Assembly (NCBI GenBank): GCA_025359265.1
Contig: JANYHB010000072.1
Coordinates: 1-64,000, forward strand
Source: Hyphomicrobiales bacterium
Lineage (GTDB): Bacteria; Pseudomonadota; Alphaproteobacteria; Rhizobiales; Aestuariivirgaceae
Reading direction: 5' to 3'
DNA: 64,000 nt
The notes beneath the pieces are model-generated. The model had not been told where the DNA came from. It searched no databases and was given only the letters and a program-made list of their open reading frames with translations. Made by a program: the position numbers and the translations under genes. Positions 25,624-34,836 of this stretch are shown piece by piece; the first letter of the stretch is position 1, and each line of letters opens with the position of its first letter.

Positions 25624-25649
25624 GTCATTCCCGCAGTGGCGGGAGTGAC
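25624..25649. repeat. Intergenic palindrome, possible bidirectional terminator or REP-like element
   Basis: Arms 25624-25634 and 25639-25649 pair over 11 positions with one G-T wobble around the loop AGTG. The element lies between the 3' ends of the glycine-zipper gene and the LysE-type gene. The GTCATTCCCGC core resembles short palindromes repeated in many proteobacterial genomes. A related sequence is at 62186-62225. Confidence 0.6.
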
Positions 25650-25668
25650 GACCAAAATTATTTACAGT

Positions 25669-26313
25669 CTAACTGCGACCTTGGGTGAAGGCGATTTTCA
25701 GTGCAAACAGCGCAAAGACCCCGGCAAAGGTAAAATCAATGCCGCGCAACACTTTGGGCCGCGCCTTTAGCCAACCCACCAAGCGCTCTGCCACCAAGAT
25801 TGTCGCAATCGAAAGCGGAATGCTCAAAGCCACAAAATAGAGACCCAAAAACAACAGTTTTTGCCTGATGAACGGATCTCCCGCAGTGATAAACTGCGGC
25901 AGAAACGTGATGAAGAACAGAACCACTTTGGGGTTTGTCAAATTCACCATGACGCCCATCATGAACGAACGTGCCGTGCTTGTTGCTGTGCCCTGTTTGG
26001 CCGCCACGTTCAGCGATGAGCCATGGCGCAGGGCATCCACCGCAAGCCACAAAAGATAGCCCGCGCCCACGATTTTCAAAACCAGAAAGCCGGTTTGGGA
26101 AGCCGCAATCAGCGCAGAAATTCCAAACACGGCCAAGAATGTGTGCACAATGCAACCAAGATTTGCACCCATCGCCGATGCAATGCCAGCAGCGCGGCCA
26201 GAACCGATGGTGCGCGAGAGAAACAAGCTCATATCCGGCCCCGGTGTGGCAAACAGCAAGATGGAAGCAGCTGTATAAGCGAGAAAAATGGGGAGGCTTG
26301 GCAAAAAATTCAT
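25669..26313 (-). CDS. LysE/RhtB-family amino acid exporter
   Basis: This 214-residue inner-membrane protein has about six helices. The family motif 'LLFATPGPDMSLFLSRTIGSGRAAGIASAMGA' region lies in the first loop (residues about 19-50), and 'MMGVMVNLTNPKVVLFFITFLPQF' is in the middle. RhtB-type members export homoserine, threonine or related amino acids; the substrate here is unknown. The gene ends 19 bases from the intergenic palindrome and starts 43 bases before the divergent tRNA-Val, so the promoter regions overlap. Confidence 0.92.
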   Translation of the reverse strand: MNFLPSLPIFLAYTAASILLFATPGPDMSLFLSRTIGSGRAAGIASAMGANLGCIVHTFLAVFGISALIAASQTGFLVLKIVGAGYLLWLAVDALRHGSSLNVAAKQGTATSTARSFMMGVMVNLTNPKVVLFFITFLPQFITAGDPFIRQKLLFLGLYFVALSIPLSIATILVAERLVGWLKARPKVLRGIDFTFAGVFALFALKIAFTQGRS

Positions 26314-26318
26314 GATGC

Positions 26319-26347
26319 TTGCAACCTGGCTTTCAAATGGCTATGTC
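26319..26347 (+). promoter_or_regulatory. Probable promoter of tRNA-Val
   Basis: TTGCAA (26319-26324) and TATGTC (26342-26347) are 17 bases apart, and the tRNA begins 10 bases after the -10 box. Spacing is right; the hexamers are moderate. Confidence 0.45.
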
Positions 26348-26356
26348 CGCCCCATT

Positions 26357-26432
<76 letters not shown>

Positions 26433-26449
26433 GCCTTTTCCCGTGCGTG

Positions 26450-27691
26450 CTAAACCACCGAATTTGGCTCTAGATCAATCTTCGGCAATGGCTTGCCTTC
26501 GATCACGGCTTCCAGTGCGCGCAGCCGTTTGAAGATTGAAATGAGGGAAATGATCGTGGGCCACGAATTGATCAGAAACTGGAATGAACTCCGCACCTGA
26601 TCAAACGAATTTTGCACCTGCTGCATGGGCCCCAAGGTAATTTTCTGGGCAACGAGGGTTGGGATCAAAACAATAATGGGAAATATATTGTCGGTTTGCA
26701 GATAAAGAATGCGGCCCAGATTGAAATAGAGATAGTGAAAATAAAGGGTGAAATAATTCAGGCGCACATTGCGGAAGAACTCTGCCAGTGTTTCGGGCTG
26801 CGCCCGGGTGGGATCATCTTCGCCGTATACCAATTCTTTGCGGTAGGCGGCTTCCACCCGTTGGTTCTTAAATTCAAGCCCCGGCAATCTAATGCCAATG
26901 CTGGCCAGAAAGCCTGTGCCAAACAACGACCATAAAATGGCAGCGGTGACGAGGGGATAGGGAACAACGCCAATGATGGGCAGTTCTTCCACATAATGCT
27001 CCAGCCCATGCAACACCGGCAAGAACGCAATCAACGTCATGAACGCATCAAGAAAACTGGTGCCCAGTCCTTCCATGGTGCTGGAAAAACGCATTGTATC
27101 ATCCTGGACACGCTGCGAGGCGCCCTCAACGGTGCGGATGGTTTGCCAATGCGAGGCGTAATATTCATTCATGGCGGTGCGCCAGCGAAAATTATAATGG
27201 CTGACAAAAAATCGGGTCAACGTGCCCACCACCACAGCGACCACTGCTATCCCCATAAACACCAGCAATGAGTTGATAAATTCTGAGGCCGGGGTGGGCC
27301 GAGATTTTGCCACTGAAGCCTGAATGAGATCATAAAACGGCCCGTACCACGCATTGATGGCAACGCTGACCTCAACCTGAAAATAAGTTACAAATACGAT
27401 GAGAGCCGAGCCCCACACTGACCAGTTGAACCATGGATGGGGCGACACCGTGCGCCACACCAGCCCAAAAGCCAAAACCACAAATGCGAAATATAAATAA
27501 AACCAAATGAAAGCAGCAGACCAAAAGCCCTGGATGCCGATGATGGGTGCCACCTCCGCCGGCGGATTGGCCAAGCCAATGATGCCGCCTGCACCTTTGG
27601 CCACAAAAAACCAGAACAATACGGCGATCAAACCCCAAAGGGCCGCTGACCCAAAGAAATAACGAGGGTTTGGAAAAAACGATCTGAACAT
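26450..27691 (-). CDS. bacA: SbmA/BacA-type peptide transporter
   Basis: This is a 413-residue inner-membrane protein with about seven to eight helices and no ATPase domain. SbmA/BacA proteins import proline-rich and nodule-type antimicrobial peptides and some modified peptides; rhizobial and brucellar BacA are needed for chronic infection. Diagnostic stretches are 'NPRYFFGSAALWG', 'TVEGASQRVQDDTMRFSSTMEGLG' split across residues about 190-215, and 'FQFLINSWPTIISLISIFKRL' near the C-terminus. The length is between SbmA and BacA. The choice of name between sbmA and bacA is by taxon. It stands alone, divergent from rsm22. Confidence 0.93.
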   Translation of the reverse strand: MFRSFFPNPRYFFGSAALWGLIAVLFWFFVAKGAGGIIGLANPPAEVAPIIGIQGFWSAAFIWFYLYFAFVVLAFGLVWRTVSPHPWFNWSVWGSALIVFVTYFQVEVSVAINAWYGPFYDLIQASVAKSRPTPASEFINSLLVFMGIAVVAVVVGTLTRFFVSHYNFRWRTAMNEYYASHWQTIRTVEGASQRVQDDTMRFSSTMEGLGTSFLDAFMTLIAFLPVLHGLEHYVEELPIIGVVPYPLVTAAILWSLFGTGFLASIGIRLPGLEFKNQRVEAAYRKELVYGEDDPTRAQPETLAEFFRNVRLNYFTLYFHYLYFNLGRILYLQTDNIFPIIVLIPTLVAQKITLGPMQQVQNSFDQVRSSFQFLINSWPTIISLISIFKRLRALEAVIEGKPLPKIDLEPNSVV

Positions 27692-27771
27692 GGCGGCCTT
27701 TCAGGACTTGAGATTCGGATGATGATACTCTCTAATCTGAGAGGAAATGCAATGCTTGTCACGTCACCGTT

Positions 27772-28734
27772 ATGTCAACTGAAATTCCGGCCGCATTGCG
27801 TGATAGGCTCGCAAGCTGGTTGGCTGAGCAATCGCCCGCTGGTTTGCGGCAGCAGACAGAGCAACTGCGGCAAGCCTATGCGGGTGGCCAGAACTCGGCT
27901 TCGGTTGATCTGGCGGCTTATATCTCCACACGCATGCCTGCAACTTATGCCGCGATAGCTTTTGTGCTGCGCGAAGTGGCTTTGGTGCAGCCGGATTTTG
28001 CGCCTGCATCGATGCTGGATGTTGGGGCTGGGCCCGGCACGGCGAGTTTTGCGGCGCAGACCACATGGCCAAGTTTGAGCACCTTCATTTTGGTTGAGCA
28101 GGATGCGCGTTTTGCAGCCTTGGCTGAAACCTTGGCCAAAACACTTTTACCAACTCATGACGTTATAAGGCAAAACCTTTTCTCTGCAGCACCGCAAGTT
28201 GATGCGGTTATTGCAGCCTATGTTTTGGCGGAATTGCCGAAAGCGCAAATCATGAAAGCCGTGCTCCATCTTTGGCGGCAAACGCAACACACTTTGGTGG
28301 TGGTAGAGCCTGGAACACCACAAGGCTTTGCTCGCGTTCGCGCCAGCCGTGATGCGCTGTTGGCGGCTGGGGCCTACCTTATCGGGCCATGCACCCATGC
28401 TCAGGCTTGCCCCATGGTCGCACCAGACTGGTGCCATTTCAAAACCCGGCTGCCGCGCAGCCGCGCCCATATGCACGCCAAGGCGGCCTCTGTGCCTTTT
28501 GAAGATGAGGCATTCGCCTGGCTTGCCGTTTCGCGGTTTGCCGCACCATTGCCACAAGCGCGGATCCTTGCCCCGCCCCGTACAAACAAAGTGGCAGTGA
28601 CCATGCGGGTTTGTGATGCGCTGGGCCTGCATGATGAATCATTTGCCTCGCGCCATAAGGCCACTTACAACGCGGCCAAGAAATTGAAATGGGGAGACTC
28701 GCTGCCCTTGCCGCGTGTGCCAGATGATGATTGA
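27772..28734 (+). CDS. Rsm22-family methyltransferase-like ribosome factor
   Basis: This is a 320-residue protein with a SAM-binding Rossmann motif ('MLDVGAGPGTASF', residues about 81-93) and the Rsm22 family C-terminus. Four cysteines at 207, 213, 221 and 281 ('GPCTHAQACP', 'DWCHF', 'MRVCDALG') sit where the mitochondrial homologues Rsm22/METTL17 bind a [4Fe-4S] cluster. Mitochondrial members act in assembly of the small ribosomal subunit; the bacterial role is inferred from them. It opens a four-gene overlapping run: the next gene begins inside its last codons. The start has no strong ribosome site. Confidence 0.88.
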   Translation: MSTEIPAALRDRLASWLAEQSPAGLRQQTEQLRQAYAGGQNSASVDLAAYISTRMPATYAAIAFVLREVALVQPDFAPASMLDVGAGPGTASFAAQTTWPSLSTFILVEQDARFAALAETLAKTLLPTHDVIRQNLFSAAPQVDAVIAAYVLAELPKAQIMKAVLHLWRQTQHTLVVVEPGTPQGFARVRASRDALLAAGAYLIGPCTHAQACPMVAPDWCHFKTRLPRSRAHMHAKAASVPFEDEAFAWLAVSRFAAPLPQARILAPPRTNKVAVTMRVCDALGLHDESFASRHKATYNAAKKLKWGDSLPLPRVPDDD

Positions 28735-30040
28735 TCTCGAAACCTACAAAGCCATGGCGCAAAGCTGGTTGCAAATTTTGCTGGGCTGGTTGAGTTCGCC
28801 ACAGTTTTATGCGCAGGTGGGGGCCATTCTGGCCTGCTGGTTGCTGGCGCGCATTCTTGCGCGAACACTTTTGGCCCGCGTTGGATTTTTGCGCGAAGAG
28901 CCCAGCGAAGGGCGCCTCGCCAAAATTCTGCGCACGTTATACTCGTGCCGCGACTTGGTGCAGCCGCTGCTGCTGGTGTTCGCTTTGGCGGTTGTTGCAC
29001 AAATTGCCGACCAGACTTTGGGCTCTTCCTTTCTGGTGCGGGCGGCGCAGAGCGTGGCGCTGATCACGCTGCTGCATAGCGCCATCAACCGCTTTCTGAA
29101 ACACCCGTTGGTGAATGCCGGGGCGCGATGGATTGGCCTTCCGGCCGCTGCGGCTTATGCCTTTGGCTATATGCCCAGTGTGGTGAGTGGCCTGGATCAC
29201 ACCGCTTTGGAAGCCGGCAATCTGCGCATATCGCTGCTGACGATAATCAAGGCGGCAGCTTTTGGCGGCGCCTTGTTCTGGCTGGGCCGCGTTTCCTCGC
29301 GCGCCGGGCAAAGCGTCATTCGCAAGCAAGAGTCGGTTGATATTCAAACCAGGGAGCTTGCGGCCAAAGGACTTGACCTTTTTGTCGGCTGCTTTGCCGG
29401 TTTGCTTCTGCTTAATCTGCTTGGCATTGATCTTTCGATCCTTGCGGTATTCTCTGGTGCGGTGGGCGTGGGCCTTGGCTTTGGTTTGCAGCAAATCGCT
29501 TCCAACTTCATGTCTGGCTTGATCATCTTGTTGGAGCGTTCCCTGAAAGTGGGCGATTTCATCGAGCTTGAAGATGGCCGCAGCGGGCATTTGAAGGAAA
29601 TCAACATGCGCCAAAGCCGATTGGGCACGTTTGATGGCAAAGACATTATGGTGCCCAATGATCGTTTCATCACCACGCGGGTGATAAATTGGACGCATGC
29701 TGACCCGCGCCAGCGCTATGAAGTGCCGTTCACGGTAACGTATGACACGGATCTTCATTCTGTGCCGCCGTTGATTGTGAAAGCCTTGCTTAAAATCAAA
29801 GGCGTGCTGCGCGCACCGGAAATGCCAGAATGCGCGTTGAAGTCTTTTGGTGAAACCAGCGTGGCCTTCACCGCGAAATTCTGGGTGGAAGGCATCGATG
29901 ACGGAGTGAACAGCTATACCTCTGATGCGTTGTTTGCCGTTTGGGATGCGCTGAAGGAGGCTGGCATCGCCATGAAGGCGCCACCGCCAAAAATTCAATA
30001 TGCCACGGCACCTGTTGCCGCCAAGAAAGCGAAAGCATGA
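28724..30040 (+). CDS. MscS-family mechanosensitive channel
   Basis: This is a 438-residue inner-membrane protein. Several hydrophobic helices come first (residues about 15-170), then a pore helix and the MscS beta domain: 'FSGAVGVGLGFGLQQIASNFMSGLIILLERSLKVGDFIELE' region at about 240-285, 'GHLKEINMRQSRLGTFDGKDIMVPND', and a C-terminal alpha/beta domain to about 420. The channel opens under membrane tension to release solutes. The ATG at 28724 (or 28727) overlaps the rsm22 end by about 10 bases; an upstream GTG at 28715 is less likely. The last residues are lysine/alanine-rich. The stop overlaps the next gene by ATGA. Confidence 0.9.
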   Translation: MMIDLETYKAMAQSWLQILLGWLSSPQFYAQVGAILACWLLARILARTLLARVGFLREEPSEGRLAKILRTLYSCRDLVQPLLLVFALAVVAQIADQTLGSSFLVRAAQSVALITLLHSAINRFLKHPLVNAGARWIGLPAAAAYAFGYMPSVVSGLDHTALEAGNLRISLLTIIKAAAFGGALFWLGRVSSRAGQSVIRKQESVDIQTRELAAKGLDLFVGCFAGLLLLNLLGIDLSILAVFSGAVGVGLGFGLQQIASNFMSGLIILLERSLKVGDFIELEDGRSGHLKEINMRQSRLGTFDGKDIMVPNDRFITTRVINWTHADPRQRYEVPFTVTYDTDLHSVPPLIVKALLKIKGVLRAPEMPECALKSFGETSVAFTAKFWVEGIDDGVNSYTSDALFAVWDALKEAGIAMKAPPPKIQYATAPVAAKKAKA

Positions 30041-30417
30041 GAAGACTTATTTCATCCGGTTCCAGTTTCGAATCTTCGATAGGTTATTCGCGCGCCGTGG
30101 TGGACGGTGACTGGTGTTTCGTTTCGGGCACCACCGGTTTTGATTACGATACCATGGCGATTTCCGATGACGTGGTTACGCAAGCTGAGCAATGCTTCAA
30201 GAATATCATCAAAGCGATGGGGCAGGCAGGTTTTGAATTGGCAGACGTGGTGCGCGTGCATTATCTTTTGCCGCGGGCCGAGGATTTTGAACCGTGCTGG
30301 CCGATGCTGCGCGCATACTTGGGCGATATACGCCCCGCCGCTACCATGTTTGTGGCCGGACTTGCCGATCCGCGCATGAAAATTGAAATCGAAGTGACGG
30401 CCAAGAAAAAAACATGA
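30037..30417 (+). CDS. RidA-family protein
   Basis: This is a 126-residue member of the YjgF/YER057c/UK114 family. RidA proteins remove reactive enamine or imine intermediates. The family core is seen in 'GDWCFVSGTTGFD', 'QAEQCFKNIIKAMGQAGFELADVVRVHYLL', and 'RPAATMFVAGLADPRMKIEIEV'. The arginine of the canonical active site ('NPxRPA') has a counterpart in 'DIRPAATMF'. The start at 30037 is set by the ATGA overlap with the preceding stop and by the family N-terminus; longer in-frame ORF sequence upstream lies inside the channel gene. The stop overlaps the next gene the same way. The substrate in vivo is unknown. Confidence 0.9.
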   Translation: MRRLISSGSSFESSIGYSRAVVDGDWCFVSGTTGFDYDTMAISDDVVTQAEQCFKNIIKAMGQAGFELADVVRVHYLLPRAEDFEPCWPMLRAYLGDIRPAATMFVAGLADPRMKIEIEVTAKKKT

Positions 30418-31307
30418 AACGCGGTCATGTCGCGCTGGCGGTGTTGATTGCTGCGATCTGGGGCTTCAACTTTGTTGCCATTAAACTGGGTGTGACGGGG
30501 GTTCCGCCGTTCTTCCTCACAGCGGCGCGCTTTTCCTTGGCTGCCTTTCCCGCCCTGTTGTTCATTCGCAGGCCGCAAGAAAATTGGCGCTGGGTGGCGG
30601 GTTTCGGTTTGATGCTGGGTGTTGGGCAATTTGGATTTCTATTTCTAGCGGTGCGCCTGGGGTTGCCGGTGGGATTGACCTCCTTGGTGATGCAGGCCCA
30701 AGCGTTCTGGACCATGGTATTCGCCTGGATAGTGTTGAATGAGGTGCCTTCGACGCGCCAAATCTGGGGTGCCAGCATTGGCTTTGCCGGAATCGCCACA
30801 ATTGCACTTGGCCGCTGGACGGGGCCAGATCTTGTGCCGTTGCTGTTATGCCTGGTTGCCGCAGCAGGATGGGGAGCGGCCAACATCATCTCCAAAAAAG
30901 CCAAACCGAAAGACACGTTGTCTTTCGTGGTGTGGTCCAGCCTTGCGGTGCCGTTGCCGATGCTGGTGTTATCGTGGATTTTTGAAGACCACGCGCAAAT
31001 CATGTCGGCGATAACGGCGCCGACCCTGTCGGTTTTGGGCTCATTGCTTTATCTGGCGTTTCTCTCAACGCTGTTTGGTTATGCCGCGTGGAATTATCTC
31101 TTCAACCACTACGCCGCTTCAACGGTAGCTCCATTTTCCCTGCTGATCCCGCTGTTTGGAATTCTGGGCGGCATCGTGGTTTTCGCAGAGCGATTTGACG
31201 TGTTTGAGTTTGGCGGTGCGGTCTTGATCATCTGCGGCCTGCTCGTCAGCAATTTTGGCAGCCGCCTCAAATTGAAAAAGGCGGAACCCGAAGGTTCCGC
31301 CAATTAA
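30414..31307 (+). CDS. EamA-family transporter
   Basis: This is a 297-residue inner-membrane exporter with ten predicted helices in two EamA repeats. The N-terminal 'LIAAIWGFNFVAIKLGV' motif is typical, and 'LFGILGGIVVFAERFDVFEFGGAVLIICGLL' marks the last two helices. The sequence is distinct from the other EamA protein in this window. Members include the O-acetylserine/cysteine exporter EamA; that substrate is a possibility only. It is translationally coupled to ridA (ATGA). A perfect hairpin overlaps its last codons and could terminate the four-gene unit. Confidence 0.9.
   Translation: MKRGHVALAVLIAAIWGFNFVAIKLGVTGVPPFFLTAARFSLAAFPALLFIRRPQENWRWVAGFGLMLGVGQFGFLFLAVRLGLPVGLTSLVMQAQAFWTMVFAWIVLNEVPSTRQIWGASIGFAGIATIALGRWTGPDLVPLLLCLVAAAGWGAANIISKKAKPKDTLSFVVWSSLAVPLPMLVLSWIFEDHAQIMSAITAPTLSVLGSLLYLAFLSTLFGYAAWNYLFNHYAASTVAPFSLLIPLFGILGGIVVFAERFDVFEFGGAVLIICGLLVSNFGSRLKLKKAEPEGSAN
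31280..31301 (+). terminator. Hairpin at the end of the rsm22-mscS-ridA-eamA run
   Basis: A perfect 9-bp stem (31280-31288 with 31293-31301) with tetraloop CGAA lies inside the last codons of the EamA gene. It is followed by AATTAATGGGTTTCTCGTTT, which is T-rich but not a clean U-run. A terminator is likely but not certain. Confidence 0.5.
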
Positions 31308-31529
31308 TGGGTTTCTCGTTTATACTGGTGCTTCTTATGGTCACCAGATCGGCAGCAGCATTAGTTGCGCTTGCTCAATTCCTCCCTAGACTTGGGCTAT
31401 CGACCCAATCTGTGTTCGCGGTTCTGTCACAATCAGGTGGGCTTGCCAAGTGAATAATGCAGCCCTGCTTGCCTTGACTCTCGAAAGCCCTAAAAGGCAA
31501 TGAGTTTCAGTTAAAGACAGAGATTCTTG

Positions 31530-32855
31530 ATGCGCCTTTCCCAGTATTTTATGCCCATTCTGCGCGATGACCCGAAGGAAGCTGAAATTATCTCCCATCG
31601 GTTGATGCTGCGTGCCGGCATGATCCGCCAGGAAGCGGCTGGCAGCTACTCCTGGTTGCCGATGGGCTTCCGCGTTCTCAAAAAGATTGAGCAAATTGTG
31701 CGCGAGGAACAAGACCGCGCCGGTGCCATCGAAGTGTTGATGCCCACCCTGCAATCGGCTGATCTGTGGAAAAAATCTGGCCGCTATGACGCTTATGGCA
31801 AAGAAATGTTGCGCGTCAAAGACCGGCATGACCGCGAAATGCTTTATGGCCCCACCAATGAAGAGGTGATCACCGATATTTTTCGTTCCGGCATTCAATC
31901 CTACAAAGATGTGCCGCGCAATCTTTACCATATCCAATGGAAATTCCGCGATGAAGTGCGCCCGCGTTTTGGCGTGATGCGTGGGCGCGAATTTTTGATG
32001 AAGGATGCCTATTCTTTTGATTTGACGGCGGAGGCTGGCCAGCATTCTTATAACAAAATGTTTGTGGCCTACCTGCGCACCTTTGCGCGGCTTGGTTTGA
32101 AAGCCGTGCCCATGCGCGCCGACACCGGCCCCATTGGCGGCGACAGCAGCCACGAATTTTTGGTTCTGGCCGAAACGGGAGAAAGCGGCGTGTTTTTCGA
32201 TAAAGACTTTCACGCCATGGACTGGGAAAACTTTGATATTGACTATGACGATGTGGGCGCGGTGAAAAACCTGGTAGCAGAATTTACCAGCAAATATGCG
32301 GCCACAGACGAAAAACACGATGTTGTCGAGTTTGATGCGCGCGTGGCAAAAGACAAGCAGCTTTCTGGCCGTGGCATTGAAGTGGGCCATATTTTCTTTT
32401 TCGGTGATACGTATTCCAAGCCTCTGGGCTGCGAAGTGCAAGGCCCTGATGGCAAGAAAGTTACGCTGCAATCCGGCTCTTATGGCATTGGCGTTTCACG
32501 CTTGGTGGGCGGCATCATCGAAGCCAGCCATGACAAGGGCGGCATCATCTGGCCGGAAGCCGTGGCCCCTTTCAAAGTTGGCCTGATCAACATCAAGGCC
32601 GGTGACGCTGAGGCTGATGCGGCCAGCGATAAGATTTACAAGGCCCTGCAAGCCAAAGGCGTTGAGGTTCTCTATGATGACCGCGCCCAACCGGGGGGTG
32701 CGAAATTCGCGACCATGGATCTGATTGGCCTGCCTTGGCAAGTGATCATCGGCCCGCGTGGATTGAAAGACGGCATGGCCGAAGTGAAGCACCGCAAAAC
32801 GGATGCACGTGAAAATGTGGCGCTGGATAAAGTGGTGGAGAAATTCACGGCATGA
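31530..32855 (+). CDS. proS: Proline--tRNA ligase (short alphaproteobacterial type)
   Basis: This class II synthetase charges tRNA-Pro. The 441 residues match the alphaproteobacterial short form, which lacks the INS editing domain between motifs 2 and 3. Landmarks are '[22 protein letters not shown]' region at about 26-50, motif 2 '[26 protein letters not shown]' around 135-165, motif 3 '[15 protein letters not shown]', and the anticodon-binding domain from about 340. The start is the ATG at 31530; a TTG one codon earlier is possible. The 222-base upstream gap shows no clear gene; a TTGACT with a poor -10 is the best promoter trace. The stop overlaps the lolC/E start by ATGA. Confidence 0.96.
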   Translation: MRLSQYFMPILRDDPKEAEIISHRLMLRAGMIRQEAAGSYSWLPMGFRVLKKIEQIVREEQDRAGAIEVLMPTLQSADLWKKSGRYDAYGKEMLRVKDRHDREMLYGPTNEEVITDIFRSGIQSYKDVPRNLYHIQWKFRDEVRPRFGVMRGREFLMKDAYSFDLTAEAGQHSYNKMFVAYLRTFARLGLKAVPMRADTGPIGGDSSHEFLVLAETGESGVFFDKDFHAMDWENFDIDYDDVGAVKNLVAEFTSKYAATDEKHDVVEFDARVAKDKQLSGRGIEVGHIFFFGDTYSKPLGCEVQGPDGKKVTLQSGSYGIGVSRLVGGIIEASHDKGGIIWPEAVAPFKVGLINIKAGDAEADAASDKIYKALQAKGVEVLYDDRAQPGGAKFATMDLIGLPWQVIIGPRGLKDGMAEVKHRKTDARENVALDKVVEKFTA

Positions 32856-34156
32856 GCCTAGCCAGCACACGGCCTTTTGCCGGTTTTGAATGGATGCTGG
32901 CGCTGCGCTATTTGCGCCCGCACCGTGGCGAAGGTTTTGTATCGGTGATCACCATGTTTTCGCTGTTGGGGATTCTCACCGGTGTGGCCACGCTGATTGT
33001 GGTGATGTCGGTGTTCAATGGTTTCCACGAAGAACTGCTGGGCAAAATCCTGGGTTCCAGCGGCCACGCCGCCATTCTGCGCAGCGATGGTTCAACGATC
33101 CAAAATTATGATGCGATGGCTTCTCGCATTGCCAAGGTGGCTGGCGTCACATCTGTTCTCGCCCTCGTTGAAGGCCAGGTGCTGGCCTCATCGCCACGGA
33201 ATTCCAGCGGTGCATTAGTGCGTGGCATGAGTGAGAAAGATTTGGCCTTGCTGCCCGACATCAACAACAAGGATTTGAAAACCGCGCTTGGCAATTTCCC
33301 CAACATTGATCCACAGCCCACATTCAACGGCTTGGAAAAAGCCGCCGGCGTTATCATCGGCGAAGGCATGGCGCGTCGCCACCAACTGGTGCTGGGGGCA
33401 AATTTCAATCTTATCGCACCGGACGGGCCCGACACACCGGTTGGCAACATTCCGCATTCGCGCAGCTTTCCCGTGGTTGGCATCTTCAAAGCGGGCATGT
33501 CTGAGATTGATGACAATGTGATTTTTCTGCCGATTGGCGAGGCCAAGGATTTCTTCGCAACGGAAAATGGCGCCACCAGTTTGCAAGTGATGGTGCAAGA
33601 GCCTGACAAAGTGCAGGGCCAGGTTGCAGCCATTCTGGCCGCCGCTGGCCCCGATATTTTGGTGCAAACCTGGCAGGCCCGCAACCTTGCCTTTTTCAAT
33701 GCACTGGCGGTGGAGCGCAACGTGGTGACCGTGGTGCTTTCTTTGGTGGTGTTGGTTGCCGCACTCAACATCATTTCAGGCCTCTATATGATGGTGAAAG
33801 ACAAAGGCTCTAACATTGCCATTCTGCGCACCATGGGGGCTACCAGCAGCACCATTATGCGCGTGTTCTTTTTGGTGGGCGCGATCATTGGCACGGTGGG
33901 GACTTTGTCGGGGCTGGTGATTGGCGTTTTAATCTGTTGGAATGCGGAGAACATTCGCAAATTGGTTCAATGGATTTCAGGTGTTGATCCCTTCAATCCG
34001 GAATTTTACTATTTGGCGCAGCTTCCGGCCCGCATCAATTACACGCAAACCTTTGCGGTGGTTCTTTTCGCACTGCTGTTGTCTTACGTGGCCACGCTTT
34101 ATCCGGCATGGAAAGCCTCAAAGCTTGATCCGGTTGAAGGCCTGCGTTCCGCATGA
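32852..34156 (+). CDS. lolC: Lipoprotein-releasing transporter permease LolC/LolE
   Basis: This is a 434-residue inner-membrane permease of the LolCDE system, which lifts lipoproteins out of the inner membrane for transfer to LolA. The N-terminal '[23 protein letters not shown]' and first helix (residues about 25-55) are followed by a large periplasmic domain (about 60-270) and three C-terminal helices. The FtsX-like domain has '[27 protein letters not shown]'. Only one permease gene is present with lolD, as usual in alphaproteobacteria, so it probably acts as a homodimer (LolF-type). It overlaps proS upstream and lolD downstream by 4 bases each. Confidence 0.95.
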   Translation: MSLASTRPFAGFEWMLALRYLRPHRGEGFVSVITMFSLLGILTGVATLIVVMSVFNGFHEELLGKILGSSGHAAILRSDGSTIQNYDAMASRIAKVAGVTSVLALVEGQVLASSPRNSSGALVRGMSEKDLALLPDINNKDLKTALGNFPNIDPQPTFNGLEKAAGVIIGEGMARRHQLVLGANFNLIAPDGPDTPVGNIPHSRSFPVVGIFKAGMSEIDDNVIFLPIGEAKDFFATENGATSLQVMVQEPDKVQGQVAAILAAAGPDILVQTWQARNLAFFNALAVERNVVTVVLSLVVLVAALNIISGLYMMVKDKGSNIAILRTMGATSSTIMRVFFLVGAIIGTVGTLSGLVIGVLICWNAENIRKLVQWISGVDPFNPEFYYLAQLPARINYTQTFAVVLFALLLSYVATLYPAWKASKLDPVEGLRSA

Positions 34157-34836
34157 GTTTGAAACCGACTTTGCAACTCTCTAATGTGTCGCGCACCTAT
34201 GGTTCTGGCGAACGTGCTTTGAAGGTTTTTGAACACCTGTCACTGCACGTGGCCGCAGGTGAGATTGTGGCGCTGGTGGGCCAATCTGGTTCCGGCAAGT
34301 CATCCCTGCTGCATATCGCGGGGTTGTTAGAGAAACCATCTTCTGGTGAGGTTTTTATCGCCGGGCAAAATTGTTCGGCAATGGATGACAATAGCAGAAC
34401 CGCTGTGCGTCGCTCTGGCATCGGGTTCGTTTATCAGTTTCATCATCTGCTGCCGGAATTTTCGGCGTTGGAAAACGTCATCATGCCGCAGCTGATTGCC
34501 GGAGAGCCAAAAGCCAAAGCCCATGCAAGAGCCAAGGACTTGCTGGGTCGCATGAAGCTGGAGCATCGCTTGGAACATCGCCCCGCCGAACTTTCTGGCG
34601 GGGAACAGCAACGCGTTGCGATTGCCCGGGCCATCGCCAATCGCCCTTTATTGCTTTTAGCCGACGAGCCCACCGGAAATCTCGATCCACCCACGGCTGA
34701 ATTGGTGCATCAGGAATTCTTGCGCATGATCCGTGAGGAGGGCCTTGGCGCGTTGATTGCCACGCACAACGTGGAATTTGCCAGCCGGATGAGCCGGATG
34801 TTGAGAATGGTGAATGGTGCGCTGGTTAGCCACTAG
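34153..34836 (+). CDS. lolD: Lipoprotein-releasing ATPase LolD
   Basis: This is the 227-residue ATP-binding subunit of the Lol transporter. Walker A is '[15 protein letters not shown]' near residues 38-52, the Q-loop region is '[22 protein letters not shown]', the signature is [15 protein letters not shown], and Walker B is '[12 protein letters not shown]'. '[12 protein letters not shown]' is the usual LolD stretch. It overlaps the permease gene by ATGA. Its last 23 bases overlap the start of the lytic transglycosylase gene in another frame. Confidence 0.96.
   Translation: MSLKPTLQLSNVSRTYGSGERALKVFEHLSLHVAAGEIVALVGQSGSGKSSLLHIAGLLEKPSSGEVFIAGQNCSAMDDNSRTAVRRSGIGFVYQFHHLLPEFSALENVIMPQLIAGEPKAKAHARAKDLLGRMKLEHRLEHRPAELSGGEQQRVAIARAIANRPLLLLADEPTGNLDPPTAELVHQEFLRMIREEGLGALIATHNVEFASRMSRMLRMVNGALVSH

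Noticed and set aside
28937-29998. A 353-codon minus-strand frame opposite the MscS-type gene
   Set aside because: Shadow with Arg/His/Gln-rich composition; the + strand gene has membrane helices and MscS motifs.
31337-31453. A 38-codon open frame upstream of proS (starts MVTRSAAALVALAQ)
   Set aside because: No ribosome site, no recognised similarity and length near chance. It was left out, although the 222-base gap is otherwise empty.
31386-32471. A 361-codon frame on the minus strand opposite proS
   Set aside because: It is a shadow of proS, His- and Phe-rich with no family features; proS has full-length similarity.
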